DNA of 29,904 nt from an uncultured Fidelibacterota bacterium (GTDB lineage: Bacteria; Fidelibacterota; Marinisomatia; Marinisomatales; UBA1611), in assembly GCA_937893835.1 (NCBI GenBank), contig CALCSS010000036.1, forward strand, positions 1 to 29,904, written 5' to 3'. This document shows, one piece after another, positions 24,709 to 29,904 of the stretch; position 1 is the stretch's first letter, and each line of letters opens with the position of its first letter. Under the pieces are notes generated by a model. It worked only from the letters and a program-made list of their open reading frames with translations. It was not told the DNA's origin and did not search any database. The position numbers and the translations under genes are program-made.

Positions 24709-26043
24709 ATGTATAAATATATCACATTACCAATATTAATAAGCATTGTTATGGGGCAGTGTGATTTTAATAGTGATGGTCAATTAGATTCTTTAGATAT
24801 TTCAGATGAAGTTAATTGCATTCTCCTAAATTGTTACAATGGTTCACAATGTGACCCCAATGATGATGGTTATTTAAATATATTTGATATATGTGCGACA
24901 GTAGATTGTATCTTATTTGATTGTTGGCAAGAAGAGGATCTAAATACACTCCATAGCAGTATAATATTTAACAATATACCTGGGGGCACTTTTACAATGG
25001 GTGAAAGTGAAAGTAATTATCAAGGACCGCCAGGGAGTTATGATGCTTATTTACATACAGTTACATTGACTTCATTTCAAATTAGCGAGACAGAGATTAC
25101 GAATGAACAATATGTCCATTTTTTAAATGGTGCTTATTCAATTGGTCTTATAGAGGTCGAAATAGAAAATGATCCAGGACCAAATAATGGAGATCTGTTA
25201 GTATTTGGTACAGATTCAGCCCCCAGTGACTATATCGGAATGGCTATCTATAACTTAAGTGGGACTAGAGTTATGAAAGACCATGATAATTCTGATGCAG
25301 ATAATGATCCATTTACTGGAGTGATAGAGCCAGAAAATCCTCTGAACATTGCATATATAGGTTATAATGAACTGAATACAGATAACGAGTGGTTTTTTAT
25401 TAAAGACCCCTCAAACCCTGAACACTTTAATTGGCTAGAATTAACAAATTATTATAATTACACAAATATATCTCATCAATATGATACAACTGTTTTATTA
25501 AATGATTATAATGATTGGGAAGAATTAGAAGATTACCCAGATAATCTACCTACATTATTTGAAGTTAGGCGCTGGCCTGCAACTTTTATTAAATGGTATG
25601 GGGCAAAAGCATTCACATTATTCTATGATATTAAATTGCCATCAGAGGCTCAATGGGAGTTTGCTGCACAAGGTAATGCTGAATTTTTATATGCAACAGC
25701 TGACGGGAATGTATATGGTGATGGTACAAGTGCAAATTGGAATTATTTAGAAGAGAGTCCATCTAGAGGTCATGTCCTAGATGTGAAGATCAATGCACCC
25801 AATCCATATGGATTGTATAATATGGCGGGTAATGTTTGGGAATGGGTTGAAGATTGGTATTCTTCGGAATTTTACAACAATTCCAATAATTTTACAGACC
25901 CTGTTAATACTGAAGATACTGGACTTAAAGTCCGCCGTGGTGGATCATGGAATTATCATCAAGCTTCATTGAAATCATCTGCCAGAGCAGAAAGCGAACA
26001 ATTTAAAGGGAATGACCATTTTGGATTTAGGGTAGCACAATAA
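24709..26043 (+). CDS. Secreted dockerin-headed protein with SUMF1/FGE fold lacking catalytic cysteines
   Basis: 444 residues. Signal peptide about 1-16. Two dockerin/EF-hand-like calcium loops follow: DFNSDGQLDSLD (19-30) and DPNDDGYLNIFD (49-60), each ending in a Cys-containing helix. From residue 88 to the end is a formylglycine-generating-enzyme / sulfatase-modifying-factor fold: IPGGTFTMGESE, ISETEITNEQYVHFLN, LPSEAQWEFAAQG, YGLYNMAGNVWEWVEDW, RRGGSWNYHQ (409-418) and GFRVAQ. In true FGEs the segment after GGSW reads x-C-H-x-x-x-C; here it is NYHQASL, so both catalytic positions (Tyr416, Leu421) are non-cysteine and formylglycine synthesis is not expected. Such catalytic-dead relatives often bind ligands or form surface assemblies. 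Base composition is more A+T rich than the genes before it. Confidence 0.88.
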   Translation: MYKYITLPILISIVMGQCDFNSDGQLDSLDISDEVNCILLNCYNGSQCDPNDDGYLNIFDICATVDCILFDCWQEEDLNTLHSSIIFNNIPGGTFTMGESESNYQGPPGSYDAYLHTVTLTSFQISETEITNEQYVHFLNGAYSIGLIEVEIENDPGPNNGDLLVFGTDSAPSDYIGMAIYNLSGTRVMKDHDNSDADNDPFTGVIEPENPLNIAYIGYNELNTDNEWFFIKDPSNPEHFNWLELTNYYNYTNISHQYDTTVLLNDYNDWEELEDYPDNLPTLFEVRRWPATFIKWYGAKAFTLFYDIKLPSEAQWEFAAQGNAEFLYATADGNVYGDGTSANWNYLEESPSRGHVLDVKINAPNPYGLYNMAGNVWEWVEDWYSSEFYNNSNNFTDPVNTEDTGLKVRRGGSWNYHQASLKSSARAESEQFKGNDHFGFRVAQ

Positions 26044-26079
26044 ATCCAATCTAGCAAAGTGTAAAAGATGATCAATAGA

Positions 26080-26126
26080 GCCCCACATTCGTGGATTTTT
26101 TATTTGTGGGATGATGGGTAGATTTA
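26080..26126 (+). repeat. Hairpin-plus-box tail repeat, copy B
   Basis: CCCCACA (26081-26087), then ATTC loop and GTGG (26091-26094) make a small stem followed by ATTTTTTA, a rho-independent terminator shape for the SUMF1-type gene. The same 5' arm can instead pair with TGTGGG (26105-26110). After that comes ATGATGGG and TAGATTTA (26119-26126), the shared 3' box. The space between the gene stop and the repeat (26044-26079) holds no gene. Confidence 0.7.
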
Positions 26127-26145
26127 ATTATCTCAAGTTTAATAA

Positions 26146-26151
26146 AAGGAG
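26146..26151 (+). promoter_or_regulatory. Shine-Dalgarno site that fixes a TTG start
   Basis: AAGGAG sits 6 bases before the TTG at 26158-26160 and is the strongest ribosome binding site in the window. It settles the non-ATG start of the cupin gene. Confidence 0.8.
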
Positions 26152-26157
26152 AAAAAT

Positions 26158-26637
26158 TTGAAGCCACTAATAAATGTTGAGGACATTACTGAATTCAAGG
26201 GTCATGAGCATGGTGCATTTAAATCTAAATATGCTGATGTGGGAGGTAAAATAGGTGCAAGGCAATTAGGATATAATATCACTATAATTCCCTCAGGAAA
26301 AAAATCTTGGCCATTTCATAATCATCATGTTAGTGAGGAGATGTTCCTTATTTTAGAAGGAACAGGCCTTTTAAGACATGGAGAAAATCAATTTCAAATA
26401 AAAAAGAATGACATTATTGCTTGCCCTACTGGTGATAGATCGGTAGCGCATCAAATCATAAATGATGGTGATACTGATCTAAAATATTTAGCTCTGGGTA
26501 CTAAGAGACCATATGATATATGTGAATACCCTGATTCAGATAAGATTTTATCTCGAGTTACCTCGGAAGAGGATTCAAATTTATGGAATATGTCAAAAGG
26601 TAATGAATCATACGATTATTTTGAAGGAGAAGAGTAA
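26158..26637 (+). CDS. Cupin-domain protein, cytoplasmic
   Basis: 159 residues, single cupin barrel, no signal peptide. Cupin motif 1 is PFHNHHVSEEMFLILEGTG, giving two metal-binding His and a Glu (about residues 58-76). Motif 2 is ACPTGDRSVAHQIINDG (about 86-102) with the final His. The metal site is therefore complete. The tail PYDICEYPDSDKIL (about 121-134) is seen in cupins annotated as sugar isomerase-like or of unknown function; the substrate cannot be assigned. The TTG start is supported by the AAGGAG site 6 bases upstream. It stands alone between two copies of the tail repeat, so it is likely a separate transcription unit. Confidence 0.87.
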   Translation: MKPLINVEDITEFKGHEHGAFKSKYADVGGKIGARQLGYNITIIPSGKKSWPFHNHHVSEEMFLILEGTGLLRHGENQFQIKKNDIIACPTGDRSVAHQIINDGDTDLKYLALGTKRPYDICEYPDSDKILSRVTSEEDSNLWNMSKGNESYDYFEGEE

Positions 26638-26660
26638 AAGATATTTCCAAATAACATAAA

Positions 26661-26708
26661 AGCCACACATTCATGAGGTTTTTGTTTGTGAGACGTTGGA
26701 TAGATTTA
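26661..26708 (+). repeat. Hairpin-plus-box tail repeat, copy C
   Basis: The gap after the cupin gene carries CCACACATTCATGAGG followed by TTTTTG, a stem with a mismatch and a T run (terminator shape). TTTG pairs (26681-26688) and TAGATTTA (26701-26708) follow, with GTTGGA just before the box. TTTG to the box is 16 bases, the same as in copy A. The box is 7 bases before the ATG of the cyclase gene. Confidence 0.7.
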
Positions 26709-26715
26709 CAACAAA

Positions 26716-28563
26716 ATGACTGAAAAAAAACGAAAATTAGCTGCTATCATGTTTACCGATATTGCAGGATATACTGAGTCAATGTCTTTTGATGAAGAAA
26801 CGGCAATCCAGGCAGTTCAGAGAAAACGTTCCATCATTCAGCCACTATTGATAAAACATAATGGTGTCTTTGTAAAAGAGATTGGTGATGGTACTCTCTC
26901 TTATTTCAATTCTGCTATTGATGCATCAACCTGTGCCGTTAGACTTCAAGAATTAACCTTTGATGACACACATCTTAATATTAGGGTTGGATTGCATATA
27001 GGTGATATAGTTTTTGATGGTAAAGATGTATTTGGAGAAGGTGTCAACATTGCCAGTAGATTAGAATCTCTTTCACCGGTAGGCGGGATATGTGTTTCAA
27101 AGAGTATCTTTGATGAATTGGAAAACAAGAAAGAATTCAATGGTACTTCTCTTGGATTACAAAGCCTGAAAGGCGTTGGGAGATTGGTTGAAGTATACGC
27201 TCTTCAAGGTGATAAACTCAAAGAACCGGATAAATCAAAATTCCAAGAAACAAAAGTTGAGAAACACTCTGATGAAGAAGTCCCATCCATTGCAATTATC
27301 CCTTTTGATAATAAAGGGGCACCCGAAGATGTATTCTATTCCTATGGCATTTCTTCAGATCTTATATCTTATGTAACAAGTGCAGGTCTCATACGGGTAG
27401 CAAGTTTAAAGGATATTGAAAAATTGGATTACGACAATCTAGATAGTACGGAATTATCTAAAAAACTATTGATTCGTTATATCGCACAAGGGACACTCTG
27501 GAAAATGGGAGATATGTTCCAAATCTCTATTGAACTCTATGATACCAAAGAATCCAGAATATTATGGTCGGACCGATGGCAAGAGCAATGGGAGAACCTA
27601 CCAAAAATAAAAAATAACCTTTCTGATGGTCTACTGAAAGCCTTGGATACCAAACCAAAAGTTGAACATAAGGAAGACACAACAAATCCTGAAGCGTATG
27701 AGTTTTATTTGAAGGCCAAGCACAGATATGAAAAACGTGAGACCATGGAAGATATCGAAATTTCTCGGGGACTCCTCAATAAAGCGATAGAATTAGATGA
27801 TAATCTTATATCTGCCAAACTTCTTATGGGTAATACATTCAGAGGTATGGGTAAATATGATAAAGCAATGGATATTTTCACTTCCAGCCTTAAGCAAGCT
27901 GATGAATTGAGTGATAAGCACGGGATGGGAGATAGCTTTAATTCAATTGGAGCGATTTATTTTCATAAAGGTAACTTCGATAAGGCTCTTGAAAGCTCAA
28001 ATAAATCAATAGCAATAGCCGACGAGCTTAATGATAAATATAGGCAGGGAATAAGCCTCAATAACAATGGGGTTGTATCACAGAATAAAGGGAATTATGA
28101 AGAAGGCTTGGATTATTACCAAAGGTCACTTGAAATACAAGAAGAGATTGGAGATAAATATGGAATGGCGGTAACCCTATGTAATATTGGGCATATAAAT
28201 AATCTTAAAGGTGATTTTAATAATGCACTAAAATATCTAGAATATTCTCTTAAAATACAAAATGAGTTAGGGGTGAAATGGCTAGAATTAGAGACCTATT
28301 CTTATTTATATAATGCCTATAAAAACTTGGGGAAAGTTTTTGATTTAAACCATATTCATAAACTCATCAAAAAAACTGATAATATCGAATTTGAAATCAA
28401 CTTTCAATTATACAAACTATTAGGAGATGTCACCTATTTAAACACTGTCTATAACCAACTCCAGAAAAAATCAGATGCAATGGACAAAGAAATGAAAGTA
28501 ATCTATTTGGGATATCCTCTGCCAAAAGAGATTATAGAAGAGTGGGAGAAGGTAAATTCCTAA
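26716..28563 (+). CDS. Class III nucleotide cyclase with TolB-N-like middle and TPR tail
   Basis: 615 residues, no signal peptide or membrane helix. Residues 8-165 form a class III adenylate/guanylate cyclase domain. Metal ligands are Asp15 (MFTDIAGYT) and Asp58 (KEIGDGTLSYF); Lys54 is placed like the adenine-binding Lys; Asn111 and Arg115 (GVNIASRLES) are the transition-state residues. All key residues are present, so it should be active and prefer ATP. Residues 188-305 (VPSIAIIPFDNKGAPEDVFY) resemble the TolB N-terminal/FlgO-like domain common in such fusions. From about 315 to 530 come five or so tetratricopeptide repeats of the 40-residue kind (GKYDKAMDIFTSSLKQADEL, GNFDKALESSNKSIAIADEL). 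The TPRs likely bind a partner controlling the cyclase. No cNMP receptor is nearby. Confidence 0.93.
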   Translation: MTEKKRKLAAIMFTDIAGYTESMSFDEETAIQAVQRKRSIIQPLLIKHNGVFVKEIGDGTLSYFNSAIDASTCAVRLQELTFDDTHLNIRVGLHIGDIVFDGKDVFGEGVNIASRLESLSPVGGICVSKSIFDELENKKEFNGTSLGLQSLKGVGRLVEVYALQGDKLKEPDKSKFQETKVEKHSDEEVPSIAIIPFDNKGAPEDVFYSYGISSDLISYVTSAGLIRVASLKDIEKLDYDNLDSTELSKKLLIRYIAQGTLWKMGDMFQISIELYDTKESRILWSDRWQEQWENLPKIKNNLSDGLLKALDTKPKVEHKEDTTNPEAYEFYLKAKHRYEKRETMEDIEISRGLLNKAIELDDNLISAKLLMGNTFRGMGKYDKAMDIFTSSLKQADELSDKHGMGDSFNSIGAIYFHKGNFDKALESSNKSIAIADELNDKYRQGISLNNNGVVSQNKGNYEEGLDYYQRSLEIQEEIGDKYGMAVTLCNIGHINNLKGDFNNALKYLEYSLKIQNELGVKWLELETYSYLYNAYKNLGKVFDLNHIHKLIKKTDNIEFEINFQLYKLLGDVTYLNTVYNQLQKKSDAMDKEMKVIYLGYPLPKEIIEEWEKVNS

Positions 28564-28634
28564 AAAATATCAGTAGTGTATATTCAAAAGGGCTGCACTG
28601 GATTGAATTTAATGAACCTCTCAACTGGCTTTGT

Positions 28635-28658
28635 TATCAACTAAAAAGAGTTGTGATA
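28635..28658 (+). terminator. Possible hairpin after the cyclase gene
   Basis: TATCAACT (28635-28642), a 6-base loop, then AGTTGTGATA (28649-28658) form a stem with a two-base bulge, followed by GGAGTTTTGC. The T run is short, so termination is uncertain. The rest of the 201-base gap (28564-28764) shows no gene. Confidence 0.35.
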
Positions 28659-28696
28659 GGAGTTTTGCTCAGGGGAGTGGTTTTATAGAAATAGGC

Positions 28697-28731
28697 TGGC
28701 ACATATTCTACTGCAAATTTTTGTAGATTTG
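28697..28731 (+). repeat. Degenerate candidate copy of the tail repeat
   Basis: GGCACATATTCTAC followed by AAATTTTTG and TAGATTTG (28724-28731) keeps the CACA-TTC start, the T run and the -7-like box of the repeat, but spacing is shorter and the stem is different (TCTAC / GTAGA). It sits 33 bases before the YbjQ gene. It may be a decayed copy or chance similarity. Confidence 0.3.
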
Positions 28732-28764
28732 GGAAGTAATTAATAGCATAATGAGGTATTTATT

Positions 28765-29079
28765 ATGATTATAACAACTTCAGAAAATATCCCGAATAGG
28801 GAAATAACCGATATTTTAGGGATAGCAAGAGGTAGTACTGTAAGAGCACGAAATTTAGGGAAAGATATTTTTGCAGCGTTGAAAAATGTCGTCGGTGGAG
28901 AAATTGAAGAGTATACAAGGTTGCAAGCCGATGCACGCGAGCAAGCATTAGAGAGGATGATTGCTGATGCAATTAGCCTAGACGCCGATGCGGTAATTAA
29001 TCTGAGATTTTCTACATCATTAATTATGCAGGGTGCTTCTGAGATTTTAGCATATGGTACAGCTGTAAAATTGGTTTAG
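28765..29079 (+). CDS. YbjQ-family protein (DUF74/UPF0145, heavy-metal-binding-like)
   Basis: 104 residues, the usual length of YbjQ-type proteins. The sequence matches the family along its whole length: ITTSENIPNREITDILGIARGSTVRARNLGKDI, then EEYTRLQADAREQALERM and the C-terminal DADAVINLRFSTS with AYGTAVKL. Family members form pentameric rings and are annotated as possible heavy-metal binders, but no biochemical role is established. It has no signal peptide. GAGG (28752-28755) is a weak ribosome site 9 bases before the ATG. A 35-residue membrane peptide gene follows within 6 bases. Confidence 0.92.
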   Translation: MIITTSENIPNREITDILGIARGSTVRARNLGKDIFAALKNVVGGEIEEYTRLQADAREQALERMIADAISLDADAVINLRFSTSLIMQGASEILAYGTAVKLV

Positions 29080-29084
29080 GTGCT

Positions 29085-29192
29085 ATGTTTGCAACTATTT
29101 TTTATGGAATAGTTCTACTGATAATTGTTTATTTAATTTTTAGAAGAATTAATATAAAAAAAACAGAATCCTTTGAAAAAAGGAAAAATTGA
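29085..29192 (+). CDS. Small membrane peptide, 35 residues, downstream of YbjQ
   Basis: ATG 29085 to TGA 29190-29192. The peptide is one hydrophobic helix (FATIFYGIVLLIIVYLIF, residues 2-19) with a strongly basic tail (RRINIKKTESFEKRKN). AGGTG (29078-29082) next to the YbjQ stop may serve as ribosome site. The positive-inside pattern and position suggest a real small membrane protein, possibly working with YbjQ, but a chance frame in A+T-rich DNA is not excluded. Confidence 0.45.
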   Translation: MFATIFYGIVLLIIVYLIFRRINIKKTESFEKRKN

Positions 29193-29203
29193 ATTAGGAA
29201 AAT

Positions 29204-29251
29204 AGTTCCACATTCTTGGGAATTTTTCTTGTGGTATGATGGGTAAAATTA
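29204..29251 (+). repeat. Hairpin-plus-box tail repeat, copy D
   Basis: AGTTCCACATTCTTGGGAATTTTTC gives a stem TTCC/GGAA (29206-29209 with 29219-29222) before five T. Compared with CCCC/GGGG in the other copies both strands changed together, which supports the pairing. CCACA (29208-29212) can also pair with TGTGG (29230-29234). ATGATGGG and TAAAATTA (29244-29251) form the 3' box. Confidence 0.65.
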
Positions 29252-29285
29252 CTTTTCTTAACTATTGTAAAGAAATTCTTATTTA

Positions 29286-29798
29286 ATGAAAAAATACGTA
29301 TATAATATAATAATGATTTATGTAATCCTAATTTGGGTTGGTTGCACTAACGAAACTGAAGAAACTATAAGGGGATGCACTAATTGCAATGCGATTAATT
29401 TTGATGATGATGCAAATGAAGATGATAGCTCTTGTATTTTCATAAATACCAATCGATTAGGGGATTATGCTGTTATAGATTCCACAATGGATTGGGTCTT
29501 TGAGTGGTGGTATGACGAATACAATATTTCCATAGTAAGAGATTCTTGTAGTTCGATAGGAATAAAAATTAATAATTATGCAAATGGGATCACCACTAGT
29601 TTGGACAATTCTATTTGTGTGAGTGCTGATATCATCGGAGATTCAATATTTATACCATATCAGGTAGTCTCGGATTATGAAATACTCGAAACAGATGGAT
29701 ATTTTCGGGAAGATTCAATCTTTTTTCAAATATATTATTTAACACCAAATTTTGGTGACCCATATATTGGTTATGTTGAGGGAAAAAAGATCAATTAA
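29286..29798 (+). CDS. Small lipoprotein with a degenerate Cys/Asp-rich surface repeat
   Basis: 170 residues. The signal ends in IWVGC, with Cys20 as the lipid anchor. Just after it, GCTNCNAINFDDDANEDDSS (residues 30-49) followed by Cys is a decayed copy of the GCTDPxAxNYDPxAxxDDGSC-type motif found in surface proteins of the FCB group. The rest (about 55-170) looks like an all-beta domain with alternating hydrophobic residues (YAVIDSTMDWVFEWWYDEYN), as in small lipocalin-like or jellyroll lipoproteins; I recognise no family. Function unknown. It sits between repeats D and E and is the most A+T-rich gene of the tail by eye. The product would face the periplasm or cell surface. Confidence 0.75.
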   Translation: MKKYVYNIIMIYVILIWVGCTNETEETIRGCTNCNAINFDDDANEDDSSCIFINTNRLGDYAVIDSTMDWVFEWWYDEYNISIVRDSCSSIGIKINNYANGITTSLDNSICVSADIIGDSIFIPYQVVSDYEILETDGYFREDSIFFQIYYLTPNFGDPYIGYVEGKKIN

Positions 29799-29808
29799 AT
29801 TTTTGGAA

Positions 29809-29862
29809 TACCATAATCCCCACATTCGTGAGGTTTTTTGTTTGTGGGGATCTGGTAGACTA
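29809..29862 (+). repeat. Hairpin-plus-box tail repeat, copy E (longest palindrome)
   Basis: The best-formed copy. CCCCACA (29818-29824) pairs with TGTGGGG (29843-29849), flanked by AT/AT, then by an outer stem TACCA (29809-29813) with TGGTA (29853-29857). Alternatively CCCCAC pairs with GTGAGG (29828-29833) just before six T, a terminator for the lipoprotein gene. GTAGACTA (29855-29862) is the 3' box in altered form. The 42 bases after it (29863-29904) hold no feature I can name. Confidence 0.7.
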
Positions 29863-29904
29863 TCTCCAAAGACTCCAAAACGATCAGATAGAGAGCGTAT
29901 TATT

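Noticed and set aside
24709..26043. Functional formylglycine-generating enzyme
   Set aside because: Both active-site cysteine positions are Tyr416 and Leu421, and no sulfatase gene is nearby.
24655..29862. CRISPR array or insertion sequence ends
   Set aside because: The copies are kilobases apart with whole genes between them, with no regular spacers and no transposase.

Overview
The window reads as a chromosome segment from a marine-type bacterium of the FCB supergroup, most likely Candidatus Marinimicrobia (SAR406/Neomarinimicrobiota). The clues are a type IX secretion (Por) sorting tail on a secreted phosphatase, a DUF5723-like outer-membrane barrel, a dockerin-like EF-hand head on a secreted protein, weak Shine-Dalgarno sites, very tight gene packing and moderately low GC. 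This is inference from gene content; no rRNA or tRNA gene is present to confirm it.

Region 1 (1-4633) is ordinary housekeeping on both strands: the end of an outer-membrane barrel gene, an LptF/LptG-family lipopolysaccharide transport permease (minus), a sodium:alanine symporter (plus) and the ribosomal protein L11 methyltransferase prmA (minus). Region 2 (4654-24611) is about 20 kb in which every gene lies on the plus strand, many overlapping by 1-11 bases: murQ, trhO, a glutathione-transferase-like protein, an exported PvdQ-type Ntn acylase, two exported thioredoxin-fold proteins, a Ste24-type protease, an exported alpha/beta hydrolase, a 44-residue membrane peptide gene coupled to a Bax-inhibitor-1 homologue, a DUF819 membrane protein, an exported trio (parallel beta-helix protein, diheme cytochrome c, amidase lipoprotein), a Vsr endonuclease + DNA cytosine-5 methyltransferase + dCTPase-like MazG trio, an HGSNAT/DUF5009-type membrane acyltransferase, and a large secreted metallophosphatase.

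Region 3 (24612-29904) changes character. It is visibly richer in A+T, genes stand apart with 70-200 base gaps, and most gaps carry a copy of one hairpin-plus-box repeat. The genes are accessory: a dockerin-headed protein with a sulfatase-modifying-factor fold but no catalytic cysteines, a cupin, a class III nucleotide cyclase with a TPR tail, a YbjQ protein with a 35-residue membrane peptide gene, and a small lipoprotein. The repeat looks like a combined terminator and promoter module; an integron-like cassette array is a weaker alternative reading.

The observations I would check first are this repeat family, the Vsr/methyltransferase/dCTPase trio (a plausible 5-methylcytosine housekeeping set), and the beta-helix/cytochrome/amidase export cluster whose role is unknown. 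No CRISPR array, transposase, integrase, tRNA or rRNA gene was seen.
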